Assembly (NCBI RefSeq): GCF_038049925.1
Contig: NZ_CP145809.1
Coordinates: forward strand, 1,984,001-2,048,000
Length of the DNA stretch: 64,000 nucleotides
Direction of reading: 5' to 3'
DNA from: Georgenia sp. M64
GTDB taxonomy: Bacteria > Actinomycetota > Actinomycetes > Actinomycetales > Actinomycetaceae
Both the position numbers and the translations under genes were made by a program. Shown one piece after another: positions 30,050 through 38,316 of the stretch. Position 1 is the stretch's first letter. Every line of letters begins with the position of its first letter. The notes below the pieces were generated by a model. The model saw nothing but the letters and a program-made list of their open reading frames with translations, had not been told where the DNA came from and made no database searches.

Positions 30050-32013
30050 TTCTTCTCCTCCAGGTGGTCGACCTCGTGCAGCTGGAACGGGACCGAGGCC
30101 ATGACGACGCCCGGGGTGTAGAGCAGGCGGCCCTTGAGCCGCAGGGCGCTCTGGTTGTGCAGCACCTGCTCCCACCAGTGGCTCACGACGTACTCGGGGA
30201 CGAACACGACGACGAGGTCGCGCGGCGAGGCGCGCCGCACCGCCCGGACGTGCTCGACCACCGGACGCGTGATCTCCCGGAACGGGGAGTCCAGCACGGT
30301 GAGCGGGACGGGGATCTCGGCCTCCTCCCACGCCCGGCGCAGCTCGGCCGTGTCGGCCGGGTCGACGTTGACCGTCACGGCCTCGAGGGTCGACGGTCGC
30401 GTGGCCCGGGCGTAGGCCAGCGCCCGCATGGCGGGCTGGTGGAGCTTGGAGACCAGGACGACGCCGTGCACGCGCGAGGGCAGGGCGCGGGCGGCGGCCA
30501 GGTCGGGCACGGTGAGGTCACGCGCGACCGCGTCGTAGTGGCGCCGGATGCCGTTCATCGCGCCGTACAGGACCGCCATGAGCACCAGGGTGATCCACGC
30601 GCCGTGGGTGAACTTCGTGACCAGGACGATGAGCAGGACGGTGGCCGTCATGACCAGGCCGAAGGAGTTCACCATCCGGGAGCGTCGCATGCGGGCGCGG
30701 ACCGGGCCCGAGGTCTCGACCCGCAGCCGGCTGGTCCAGTGCCGCACCATGCCGAGCTGGCTGACCGTGAAGGAGATGAACACCCCGACGATGTAGAGCT
30801 GGATGAGGCGGGTGACCTGGGCGTCGAAGGCGACGACGAGGACCACCGCCGCCGCCGCGAGGAGCAGGATGCCGTTGGAGTACGCCAGGCGGTCACCGCG
30901 GGTGTGCAGCTGACGCGGCAGGAAGCCGTCGCGCGCGAGGATGGAGCCCAGGCCCGGGAACCCGTTGAAGGCGGTGTTGGCGGCCAGGACGAGGATGAGG
31001 CCGGTGACCACGGTGACGACGAGGTACATGACGGGCACGTCGGTGAACACCGCCGCGGCGATCTGACCGATGACCGGGTGCTGCTCGTAGTTCTCGCCCA
31101 CCGGCACCCCGTCGCGCAGGAGCTGGGTGCCGGGGTCCTCGACGTAGCGCACGCCGGTGGCGCCGGCGAGGAGGAGCACCGACATGAGCATGGTGGCCGA
31201 GATCAGCCCCAGGAGGAGCAGGGTGGTGGCGGCGTTGCGGGAGCGGGGTCGCCGGAACGCCGGGACGCCGTTGCTGATCGCCTCGACGCCGGTCAGCGCC
31301 GCGGAGCCGGAGGAGAAGGCCCGGAGCACGAGGAACGCCCCGGCCAGCCCGACCAGGCCCTGGTCGAGCGCGGCCTCGGGCAGGACCTCCAGCCCGGCGG
31401 ACTCGGCACGGGCCAGGGTGCCGGTGGCGGCCTGGACCATCCCGACGACCGCCATGAGCCCGATCGAGCCCATGTACAGGTAGGTGGGGATGGCGAAGCC
31501 GGTGCCGGACTCGCGCACGCCCCGCAGGTTCAGCAGCGCGAGCAGCGCGATGACGCCGACGGCGACCGGCACCTCGAGCCCGATCGCGGCCGGCAGGGCG
31601 GCGGCGAGGTACTGGGCGCCGGAGGAGATCGACACGGCCACGGTCAGGACGTAGTCGACGAGCAGCGCGCTGGCCACCCCCAGGCCCGCCCGCGGGCCCA
31701 GGTTCTCCGTGGCGACCTCGTAGTCCCCGCCGCCGGAGGGGTAGGCGTGGACGGTCTGGCGGTAGGAGGCGACGACCGTGAGCATGACGACGACCACCGC
31801 CAGACCGACCCACGGCGAGATCGCGGTGGCCGCGAACCCGGCGAGGGCGAGGGTGAGGATGATCTCGTCCGGGGCGTAGGCCACGGAGGACAGCGCGTCC
31901 GAGGCGAAGACCGGCAGGGCGATCCGTTTGGGCAGAAGGGTCTGGCTCAGGCGGTCGCTGCGCATCGGGCGTCCGACGAGCATGCGCTTGAACGCCCCTG
32001 GGATGTCCGGCAC
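30046..32013 (-). CDS. APC-family permease with C-terminal soluble domain
   Basis: 655-residue membrane transporter. About twelve hydrophobic helices between residues 40 and 500, with the APC signature near helix 1 (LSSVAYAPDEIILTLALAG) and SGGGDYEVATENLG after helix 2; the last 150 residues are cytoplasmic (RVHGVVLVSKLHQPAMRALAYARAT...). This type is annotated as amino-acid permease, but its constant place next to two TrkA genes makes a K+ or cation role plausible (inference). The GTG start has TAGCAT 8 nt upstream, probably leaderless. It diverges from trkA and is coupled to the methyltransferase gene. Confidence 0.85.
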   Translation of the reverse strand: MPDIPGAFKRMLVGRPMRSDRLSQTLLPKRIALPVFASDALSSVAYAPDEIILTLALAGFAATAISPWVGLAVVVVMLTVVASYRQTVHAYPSGGGDYEVATENLGPRAGLGVASALLVDYVLTVAVSISSGAQYLAAALPAAIGLEVPVAVGVIALLALLNLRGVRESGTGFAIPTYLYMGSIGLMAVVGMVQAATGTLARAESAGLEVLPEAALDQGLVGLAGAFLVLRAFSSGSAALTGVEAISNGVPAFRRPRSRNAATTLLLLGLISATMLMSVLLLAGATGVRYVEDPGTQLLRDGVPVGENYEQHPVIGQIAAAVFTDVPVMYLVVTVVTGLILVLAANTAFNGFPGLGSILARDGFLPRQLHTRGDRLAYSNGILLLAAAAVVLVVAFDAQVTRLIQLYIVGVFISFTVSQLGMVRHWTSRLRVETSGPVRARMRRSRMVNSFGLVMTATVLLIVLVTKFTHGAWITLVLMAVLYGAMNGIRRHYDAVARDLTVPDLAAARALPSRVHGVVLVSKLHQPAMRALAYARATRPSTLEAVTVNVDPADTAELRRAWEEAEIPVPLTVLDSPFREITRPVVEHVRAVRRASPRDLVVVFVPEYVVSHWWEQVLHNQSALRLKGRLLYTPGVVMASVPFQLHEVDHLEEKK

Positions 32014-32039
32014 GGGAGCCCATGCTAGGCCCCGCGCGG

Positions 32040-32045
32040 TAGCGT
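32040..32045 (+). promoter_or_regulatory. Leaderless -10 of the first trkA gene
   Basis: TAGCGT, CGCCCC, then GTG at 32052: exact N6 spacing. The minus-strand TAGCAT for the permease lies at 32022-32027, so divergent promoters share 38 nt between the two start codons. Confidence 0.6.
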
Positions 32046-32051
32046 CGCCCC

Positions 32052-32717
32052 GTGCACTTCGTGATCATGGGCTGCGGCCGGGTCGGCGCCACGCTGGCCG
32101 AGCAGCTGGAGGAGGGCGGCCACTCCGTCGCCGTCGTCGACCAGAACCCCGACGCGTTCCGGCGTCTGCCCGAGGACTTCCAGGGCCGGCGGGTGACCGG
32201 GCTGGGGTTCGACCGCGACGCCCTCGCCCAGGCGGGGATCGAGGAGGCCTACGCCTTCGCGGCGGTCTCCAACGGCGACAACTCCAACATCATCGCCGCC
32301 CGGGTCGTGCGCGAGACGTTCGGCGTCGCCAACGTCGTCGCCCGCATCTACGACCCCCGGCGGGCCGAGGTCTACCAGCGTCTGGGCATCCCGACGGTGG
32401 CGACCGTGCGCTGGACCGCGGACCAGGTGCTGCGCCGGCTGCTGCCGATGGGCGCGGTGGCGGAGTTCCAGGACGCCTCCTCCCAGGTCTCCCTGGCCAG
32501 CTTCGACCTGCACCGGCGGTGGGTCGGCGAGGACATGCGCCGCCTGGAGCGGGTGGCCGGGGCCCGGGTGGCCTACCTCACCCGGCTCGGGCTCGGCATC
32601 ATCCCGGAGGAGGGCACGGTGCTCCAGGAGCACGACGTCGTCCACCTCGTCGTGGCCACCGACCGGATCGGACCGGTGCAGCGGCTCCTCGCCGTCGCGC
32701 CGGCGGAGGAGGAGTGA
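32052..32717 (+). CDS. trkA: TrkA-family K+ uptake regulator (first of two)
   Basis: 221-residue cytoplasmic subunit of a Trk/Ktr-type potassium system. N-terminal RCK-N Rossmann domain with IMGCGRVGATLA (GxGxxG, about residues 5-16) and acidic VVDQNPDAF binding NAD/ATP, and an RCK-C domain from about 130 (LASFDLHRRWVGEDM). Actinobacteria often carry a pair, called ceoB/ceoC in mycobacteria. Leaderless GTG start; the stop overlaps the next ATG by one base (TGATG), so both are made from one transcript. The membrane channel partner could be the divergent permease or a TrkH elsewhere. Confidence 0.9.
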   Translation: MHFVIMGCGRVGATLAEQLEEGGHSVAVVDQNPDAFRRLPEDFQGRRVTGLGFDRDALAQAGIEEAYAFAAVSNGDNSNIIAARVVRETFGVANVVARIYDPRRAEVYQRLGIPTVATVRWTADQVLRRLLPMGAVAEFQDASSQVSLASFDLHRRWVGEDMRRLERVAGARVAYLTRLGLGIIPEEGTVLQEHDVVHLVVATDRIGPVQRLLAVAPAEEE

Positions 32718-33412
32718 TGCGCGTCCTCATCGCGGGAGCGGGCTCGGTCGGGCGCTCGATCGCCCGGGAGCTCCTCGGGCACGGCCACGAGGTGGCCCTC
32801 ATCGACCGCAACCCGGCGGCCATGCGCATCGCCAGCGTCGCCGAGGCGGACTGGCTCCTCGCCGACGCGTGCGAGCCGGCCGCCCTGGCCGAGGCGCAGG
32901 TCGAGGACGCCGACGTCGTCGTGGCCGCCACCGGCGACGACAAGGTCAACCTCGTGGTCTCCCTGCTCGCCAAGACCGAGTTCGGGGTCCCCCGCGTCGT
33001 GGCGCGGGTGAACAACCCGAAGAACGAGTGGATGTTCGACGAGGCGTGGGGGGTCGACGTCCAGGTCTCCACCCCCCGGATCATGACGTCTCTGGTGGAG
33101 GAGGCGGTCACGGTGGGCGACCTCGTGCGGATCTTCCGGTTCCACCAGTCCGGGGCGAGCATGCACGAGCTCACCCTGCCGGCGGACTCACCGGTGGTCG
33201 GGGCGCTGGTCGGGTCGCTGCGCTGGCCCACGGACACCGTGCTCGCCGCCGTCATCCGCGAGGACCGGCCCTTCACCCCGACGTCGGACGACACCCTCGA
33301 GGCCGGCGACGAGCTGCTCTTCGTCGTCGCCGCCGCGGCGCTGGAGTCCGACCTCAGCGAGCTTCAGCAGATGCTGGCTCCCGCACGAGGAGCCACGTCA
33401 GCCACAGGGTGA
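32717..33412 (+). CDS. TrkA-family K+ uptake regulator (second of two)
   Basis: 231 residues, homologous in layout to its upstream neighbour: GAGSVGRSIARELLGHGHEV (RCK-N, residues about 6-25), VALIDRNPAAMR, and an RCK-C domain near 135-220 ending DELLFVVAAAALESDLSEL. ATG chosen from the TGATG overlap with the first gene. The two probably assemble in one regulatory ring. Its 3' end overlaps that of the convergent DUF3159 gene by 59 nt. Confidence 0.9.
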   Translation: MRVLIAGAGSVGRSIARELLGHGHEVALIDRNPAAMRIASVAEADWLLADACEPAALAEAQVEDADVVVAATGDDKVNLVVSLLAKTEFGVPRVVARVNNPKNEWMFDEAWGVDVQVSTPRIMTSLVEEAVTVGDLVRIFRFHQSGASMHELTLPADSPVVGALVGSLRWPTDTVLAAVIREDRPFTPTSDDTLEAGDELLFVVAAAALESDLSELQQMLAPARGATSATG

Positions 33413-34046
33413 GGCCCCACAGGGGCAGACCCATGGCGATCCGGGCGGTGCCGAGCCAGGCGACCTCCGCGTCGAGGTAGAGCGGGACCTGGACCACCAG
33501 GCGCAGCGCGAACATCCCCACCCAGAGCCAGGTGGCGACGGTGTAGCGGGAGCGCCGGGCACGCTGGCGCGGGTCGGTCCGCCACGACATGTCGTGGCCG
33601 CGCAGGAGCGCCACCACCACCCCGACGACCGGCCAGCGCAGCGCGAGCGCCACGAGGAGGGCGACGAGGTACGCCGCGTTCGTCCACAGGCCCATCGCGA
33701 AGTAGTCCTCGGCGCGGCCGGACTGCCAGGCCCACACCACGCCGACGAGGACCCCGAGGAGCCCGCCGACGGCCTGGGTCACCGGGGTGCGCTGGACGAG
33801 CCGCAGGACCGTGGCCGTCAGCGCCACGGCGAGGGAGGCCACGAGCGCCGGGACGAGGTCACGGGTGGCGACGAAGACGGCCAGGAAGACGACACCGGGG
33901 GCCATCGACTCGGCCACGCCGCGCCACCCGCCGATGGAGTCCGCGACGGAGAAGTCCTCGCCGACGAGCTGACGCAGGCTCGAGCGCGCGGCTGCCTCGG
34001 GCAGCGGGGCCGCCTCGCTCGCCTCGGCGTCCTGGGGCTCGGTCAT
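33354..34046 (-). CDS. DUF3159 membrane protein
   Basis: 230-residue inner-membrane protein. After a 35-residue soluble lead (LRQLVGEDFSVADSIGGWRGVAES) there are about six hydrophobic helices, including FLAVFVATRDLVPALVASLAVALTA and VGGLLGVLVGVVWAWQSG. Family of unknown function, confined to actinobacteria and almost always found with OB-fold and DUF3710 genes, as here. The ATG overlaps the OB-fold stop (TGATG), so translation is coupled. Coding overlap of 59 nt with the opposing trkA is real in frame on both strands. Confidence 0.85.
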   Translation of the reverse strand: MTEPQDAEASEAAPLPEAAARSSLRQLVGEDFSVADSIGGWRGVAESMAPGVVFLAVFVATRDLVPALVASLAVALTATVLRLVQRTPVTQAVGGLLGVLVGVVWAWQSGRAEDYFAMGLWTNAAYLVALLVALALRWPVVGVVVALLRGHDMSWRTDPRQRARRSRYTVATWLWVGMFALRLVVQVPLYLDAEVAWLGTARIAMGLPLWGLTLWLTWLLVREPASAEAR

Positions 34047-34417
34047 CAGTCGTCCCCCCGGGCGCCGAGCTCGTAGGCGGGGTTGAAGATGGCGGGGCGG
34101 CCGTGGTCGTCGTAGACCGTGCCCTCGGCGACGAGCCGGCGTCCGGGCTCGATGCCCGGGACGTCCCGGCGCCCGAGGAAGATCAGCTCCACCGAGCCGG
34201 AGCCGTCGTACAGGCGGGCCACCAGGGCGGGCGTCTCGCCCCGCGGGCGGTAGGTGAGGGAGGAGATGACCCCGGCCACGCGGGCGGGCCGGCGCGCGAC
34301 GCACTCGGCGACGGGGGTGGCACCCGAGGTCCGGGCGGTGCGCAGCTGCTCCGCGGCGTCGATCTCCTCGCGTGAGGCGGTGAGCCGGTGCACGGACTCC
34401 AGGAGCCGGCCCATCAC
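34046..34417 (-). CDS. OB-fold nucleic-acid-binding protein
   Basis: 123 residues with a single OB-fold (about 45-115: ARVAGVISSLTYRPRGETPALVARLYDGSGSVELIFLG..). The pattern is like the anticodon-binding or RecG/DnaE OB domain. Role unknown. ATG at 34417 overlaps the DUF3710 3' end by 4 nt (ATGA) and its own stop overlaps DUF3159: a strict three-gene operon. Confidence 0.85.
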   Translation of the reverse strand: MMGRLLESVHRLTASREEIDAAEQLRTARTSGATPVAECVARRPARVAGVISSLTYRPRGETPALVARLYDGSGSVELIFLGRRDVPGIEPGRRLVAEGTVYDDHGRPAIFNPAYELGARGDD

Positions 34418-35166
34418 CGCACCTCCGTGATCTCCGGGCCGCGCCGCAGCGGGTCGAGCGGGGCGTCCGTCGGCACGGGTGCGGGCGGGGCGGCGCCCCG
34501 GCCGGGGGCGTGGAGCAGGAGCACGTCGCGCGGGGCCCGCGCCTCGGCGCCGCGGACGACGACGACGTCGGCGAGCAGCGCCTCGAAGGTCGCCGCCGCG
34601 TCGGGCTCGACGGCGGCCCTGCCGGTGAGCACGGCCCGGAGGAACCAGCGGGGGCCGTCGACGCCGAGGAACCGTGCGGGGCGGTGCCCGACGCCGCCCT
34701 CGGGGGTCTTGACGGGAAGCCGGGTGACGAGCTCGGTGCCGAAGGGGCCGGTGGCCTCCTCGCTCGTCCCACCCTGCTTGGCGACGGACGCGGAGATCTC
34801 CTCGCGGAGCTCGTCCCAGATCCCGGCGGTGCGGGGGGCGGCGAAGACCTGCAGCTGCATCGCCGAGCCCTCCAGGCCCAGCGTCACCGCGACGACGTTG
34901 CGCGACTTCTTCTCCATCTCCAGGCGCACCTGGAGACCGCTGCGAGCCGGCACGCGCAGCGCGCCGAGGTCGAGCCGGGCACCCAGCTCGGGCCGGTCGG
35001 CGACGTCGTGAGGACCGCGGGATGCGGCGTCGAGGTCGTCCCCGCCCGCACCACCGGTCGCCTGCGTCCCGTCGCCGGTCGGCGCGTCGGCACGCTCGTC
35101 GGTCACCGGCGCGTCGGCGCCGTCGGCAGGCGTCTCGTCCCGGCTGCGGCGCGAGAACAGGCCCAT
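34414..35166 (-). CDS. DUF3710 family protein
   Basis: 250-residue soluble protein. The first 60 residues are acidic and Asp/Ala-rich, probably disordered; the conserved DUF3710 core follows (RLDLGALRVPARSGLQVRLEME.. LQVFAAPRTAGIWDELREEI.. GVDGPRWFLRAVLTG). Unknown function. ATG start with GAGGAGA 6 nt upstream. First gene of the DUF3710-OB-DUF3159 operon. In many actinobacteria dut (dUTPase) sits directly upstream; here it is absent. Confidence 0.85.
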   Translation of the reverse strand: MGLFSRRSRDETPADGADAPVTDERADAPTGDGTQATGGAGGDDLDAASRGPHDVADRPELGARLDLGALRVPARSGLQVRLEMEKKSRNVVAVTLGLEGSAMQLQVFAAPRTAGIWDELREEISASVAKQGGTSEEATGPFGTELVTRLPVKTPEGGVGHRPARFLGVDGPRWFLRAVLTGRAAVEPDAAATFEALLADVVVVRGAEARAPRDVLLLHAPGRGAAPPAPVPTDAPLDPLRRGPEITEVR

Positions 35167-35303
35167 CAGATCGTCTCCTCGGTCCGTGGTCGCCCGTGTG
35201 GTGGGCGCCCTCGACTGTACCCGCGCCCGCGGTGCCCGTGCAGACGGCCCGTCGGCGCGGGCCCGGTGCGGCGCGAACCCGCCGAGGTGGCAGAGTGGTA
35301 GCC

Positions 35304-35789
35304 GTGAGCTCTGCGGTGGTCTACTCCGAGCGGCTGAGCCCCTCGGTCCGCACGCACCTGGTGTCGGTGCTCGCCGGGCTGGGGACGGCTCTGGCCGTCT
35401 CCCTCTTCGGGCCGGTGGCCGCCGTCGTGGCGGGCATAGCCGTGACGGTCGGGATCTCCGCGCTCCTCGTCGCCACGGCTCCGGTGGTCCGGGTCACCCA
35501 GGGGGGCGACCCGGCGGACGGTGGCGCCGCCGACGCCCGCCGGCTTCACGCCGGCGGTGCGGTCATCCCGGTCGATGCCCTCGGAGAGGCGCAGGTGCTC
35601 GACGCCGACGGGTTGCGTGAGGCGATCGGACCGGGCGCCGACGTGCGCGACCACGTGTGCCACCGCTCGTGGGTCCGTGGCGGCGTGCGGGTGGCCGTGG
35701 TGGACCCGCGGGACCCGACGCCGTCGTGGGTGGTGTGCACACGCCGGCCCACGCAGCTCATCGCTGCGCTGGGCCGGCGTGGGGGCTGA
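35304..35789 (+). CDS. DUF3093 membrane protein
   Basis: 161 residues. Conserved N-terminus VYSERLSPS, then two hydrophobic helices (VSVLAGLGTALAVSLFGPVAAVVAGIAVTVGISALLVATAP, about 20-60) and a small soluble C-terminal domain ending SWVVCTRRPTQLIAAL. Function unknown. GTG at 35304 with CAGAGT 7 nt upstream as possible leaderless -10. Diverges from DUF3710 and converges on DUF4193; the cluster of these DUFs is a hallmark of actinobacterial chromosomes. Confidence 0.85.
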   Translation: MSSAVVYSERLSPSVRTHLVSVLAGLGTALAVSLFGPVAAVVAGIAVTVGISALLVATAPVVRVTQGGDPADGGAADARRLHAGGAVIPVDALGEAQVLDADGLREAIGPGADVRDHVCHRSWVRGGVRVAVVDPRDPTPSWVVCTRRPTQLIAALGRRGG

Positions 35790-35794
35790 TCGGG

Positions 35795-36094
35795 TCAGGC
35801 GGCGCACTCGGAGCAGACGAGCTGTCCGTTCTCCTCGTACGCGAGCTGGCTGCGGTGGTGAACCAGGAAGCACTTGGAGCAGGTGAACTCGTCCGCCTGG
35901 CGCGGCAGCACGCGCACGGAGAGCTCCTCGCCGGACAGGTCCGCGCCGGGGAGCTCGAAGCCCTCCGCCGCCTCCGCCTCGTCCTCGTCCACCGCTCCGG
36001 AGTTCTTCTCGGCGCGGCGCGCCTTCAGCTCCTCGATGGAGTCCTCGGAGAGGTCCTCTTCGTTCTTGCGCGGTGCGTCGTAGTCGGTCGCCAT
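35795..36094 (-). CDS. DUF4193 zinc-ribbon protein
   Basis: 99-residue acidic protein, conserved across actinobacteria. Start MATDYDAPRKNEEDLSED, an acidic middle and a C-terminal zinc ribbon formed by CSKC and CSEC about 20 residues apart. The family is abundant and of unknown function; proposals of RNA-polymerase or ribosome binding are only guesses. ATG chosen because the family N-terminus begins there. Upstream, the 355-nt gap to sepH holds its promoter. Confidence 0.9.
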   Translation of the reverse strand: MATDYDAPRKNEEDLSEDSIEELKARRAEKNSGAVDEDEAEAAEGFELPGADLSGEELSVRVLPRQADEFTCSKCFLVHHRSQLAYEENGQLVCSECAA

Positions 36095-36449
36095 CTCGGC
36101 GTCACGCTCCGGTTTCCTCGTGGTGGTGTGGTCGGGTCGGCCGATCGGCCGGACACCCCGGGAAAACGCCGTTGTCGCCGTTTTGTTCCCGCGGTCACCG
36201 GAGTATGAACCACCCGGGCCGGGAGCGCAGCCCTTTGCGGGCAACATCGGGGCCGTTCGTGGCCGAACTCACAGGCGACGCCCGGGTTGCCGGGGGTCGT
36301 CCGCCCGTGCGACGCCCCGTCCGGGGCGGGTGGACACCGGGACACCGGCCGGGACACGTCCCGGACACGCGGTGAACACACCGGGGGCAATGCGCGGGCG
36401 GGGCACGGGCGGATGGCACCCTCGGGTGGAGAACCTCGAAGGAGGACCC
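36095..36449. promoter_or_regulatory. Divergent DUF4193/sepH control region
   Basis: 355 nt with no gene. Seen: a perfect 14-bp palindrome CGGCCGATCGGCCG (36138-36151); an AT-richer patch near 36170-36205; a short hairpin CGCCCCG/CGGGGCG (36313-36328); and five GGACAC-like hexamers at 36332, 36340, 36352, 36363 and 36374, the last four about 11 bp apart, one pair forming GGGAC-AC-GTCCC (36351-36362). Confidence 0.6.
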
Positions 36450-37589
36450 ATGGTTGAGCTCGAGCTCCTCGGTCTGCACGGCGACGGTGAGCACCTGACG
36501 CTGACCGACGACGACGGACGTCGCTACCGCCTGTCCATCGACGACACGCTGCGCGCCGCCGTCCGCCGCGACCGACCCCACCTGGAGGCGCTGCGCGCCG
36601 CCGGGGAGTCGCCCCTGCGCCCCAAGGACATCCAGGCGCTCGTGCGCGCCGGTGCCAGTGCGGAGGAGGTGGCCGAGGTCTCCGGCCTCTCGCCCGAGCA
36701 CGTCCGCCGGTACGAGGGGCCCGTCCTCGCCGAGCGCGAGTGGGTCGTCCAGCAGGCGCAGGGTCACCGCGTCGGACGGGAGAGCGACGCCCCACGCCTG
36801 GGCGACCTCGTCCTGGACCGTCTCGCCGCCCGCGGCGTCGCCACCGGCGCGCTCGCCTGGGACGCGGTCCGCCGCCAGGGCGAGCCGTGGGAGGTCGTCG
36901 TGACGTTCGTCGCCGGCGGTCGCGAGCGCGAGGCCCGCTGGCAGGTGGACCTGCCGGCCCGGAGCGTCCACGCGCTCGACGACGAGGCACGGTGGCTCTC
37001 GGAGACCGAGGTGGGTCCCGGTGCTCACCCCCGCCGGCACCTGAGCCCCGTCGGCGCGGGCCGGGCCGGGGTCCAGGACCTCGCTCCCGAGCGGCGCCCG
37101 CGCCGTGACGAGCCGGCCGAACCGGCCGAGCCGGCCGAGGAGACCCGCCCGGAGCGGTCCGAGACCGACAACCTCCTGGCCGAGCTCGCCGCCCACCGCG
37201 GCACCCGTCTGGAGCTCCAGCCCGAGCTCGAGCCGGACGACGACGAGGGTGGCGCTCTGTGGGACGCCCCCGGGGCGCACCCGCCTGCCTCCCGGCCGGA
37301 GGAGGCCACCGACGCCCACGTCCTGGCGCTGCCGCGCCGCGCCGTGACGCAGGCGGAGACCGGCCCGGGCACGACGCCCGCCCTGCCGGCCGGCGGACGG
37401 CCCGGCGGCGAGGACGTGCAGGTCGCGCCGGACGACCGGGACGTCGAGGCCGCGGACCGGTCCTCGGGCGGTCCCGGACCCGCGCCCGACGGCGGTCACG
37501 CCGGCCGGCAGCCCCGGCGGCAGCGTCGCTCCTCCCGGCGCAGCGTCCCGAGCTGGGACGAGATCGTCTTCGGCGCCCGGCCGGAGTAG
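36450..37589 (+). CDS. sepH: Septation protein SepH
   Basis: 379-residue FtsZ-binding cell-division protein of actinobacteria. N-terminal conserved domain (formerly DUF3071) begins MVELELLGLHGDGEHLTLTD and contains a helix-turn-helix-like stretch SAEEVAEVSGLSPEHVRRYEGPVLAEREWV (about 69-98); the family stimulates FtsZ assembly and bundling. The C-terminal half is low-complexity, acidic and Pro/Glu-rich, and ends with the conserved motif RRSVPSWDEIVFGARPE. ATG start with GGAGG 5 nt upstream. Monocistronic. Confidence 0.92.
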   Translation: MVELELLGLHGDGEHLTLTDDDGRRYRLSIDDTLRAAVRRDRPHLEALRAAGESPLRPKDIQALVRAGASAEEVAEVSGLSPEHVRRYEGPVLAEREWVVQQAQGHRVGRESDAPRLGDLVLDRLAARGVATGALAWDAVRRQGEPWEVVVTFVAGGREREARWQVDLPARSVHALDDEARWLSETEVGPGAHPRRHLSPVGAGRAGVQDLAPERRPRRDEPAEPAEPAEETRPERSETDNLLAELAAHRGTRLELQPELEPDDDEGGALWDAPGAHPPASRPEEATDAHVLALPRRAVTQAETGPGTTPALPAGGRPGGEDVQVAPDDRDVEAADRSSGGPGPAPDGGHAGRQPRRQRRSSRRSVPSWDEIVFGARPE

Positions 37590-37629
37590 ACCGCACCCGT
37601 CGTCCGGTCGGGTCTGGCGCGCTGGGCGC

Positions 37630-38316
37630 TCAGTCCCCCAGCGGGAGCGTCTGCGGGCTCGGGCTCGCCGCCCGGGCGACCGCGGAGGTGACGTGGCGCA
37701 TGTGGTGACGGCGGCACAGCACCTCGTAGCCCACCTCGTCCTCGCGCTCGGGCACGGCGGCGTCGCCGCCGTCGTGGCGGGGCGCCTCGGCGGTGTCGCC
37801 GACCACCACCTGCTCGCCCTCGGTGACCATGACCCCGCGGACCGTGCGGGCGTTGTGGGTCGCGCGCGACCCGCACCAGCACAGCGCCTCCACCTGGAGG
37901 ACCTCCACCCGGTCGGCGAGCTCGAGCATGCGCGCGGAGCCCGGGAAGAGACGCGTGCGGAAGTCGGTGGTGATCCCGAAGCCGAAGACGTCGACCCCCA
38001 TCTCGTCGACGAGCCGGGCGAGCTGCTCGACCTGGCCGGGGGTGTAGAACTGCACCTCGTCGCAGATGAGGTAGTCCACCCGGGCACCGTGGGTGCGCCG
38101 GCGCACCACCTCGGTCCAGAAGTCCGTGTCGTCGGTGACCTCCACGGCGGGGACCGCCAGGCCCAGGCGCGAGGACAGCATCGCCTGGCCCGCGCGGTCG
38201 TTGCGCGAGAACCGGACGCCGTCGCGGCCGCGCGCGGCGTGGTTGTGGTCCATCTGGAGGGCGAGGGTGGACTTGCCCGAGTCCATGGTCCCGGAGAAGA
38301 AGACGAGCTGGGCCAC
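37630..38316 (-). CDS. tdk: Thymidine kinase
   Basis: 228-residue type II thymidine kinase of the salvage pathway: thymidine + ATP to dTMP. P-loop GTMDSGKS (9-16), Walker B with catalytic Glu in YLICDEVQFY (about 83-92), and a zinc-binding lasso with CWCG and a late VLCRRHH. The C-terminus is about 25 residues longer than in E. coli. It lies one base from the start-side gene (stop of the phosphodiesterase at 38317), so they are one transcription unit. With dut missing from its usual place nearby, dTMP supply is worth noting. Confidence 0.93.
   Translation of the reverse strand: MAQLVFFSGTMDSGKSTLALQMDHNHAARGRDGVRFSRNDRAGQAMLSSRLGLAVPAVEVTDDTDFWTEVVRRRTHGARVDYLICDEVQFYTPGQVEQLARLVDEMGVDVFGFGITTDFRTRLFPGSARMLELADRVEVLQVEALCWCGSRATHNARTVRGVMVTEGEQVVVGDTAEAPRHDGGDAAVPEREDEVGYEVLCRRHHMRHVTSAVARAASPSPQTLPLGD

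Noticed and set aside
33354-33412. Frameshift or misassembly where trkA and DUF3159 overlap
   Set aside because: Both frames read normally to their stops and end with family-typical residues; a 59-nt convergent overlap is acceptable.
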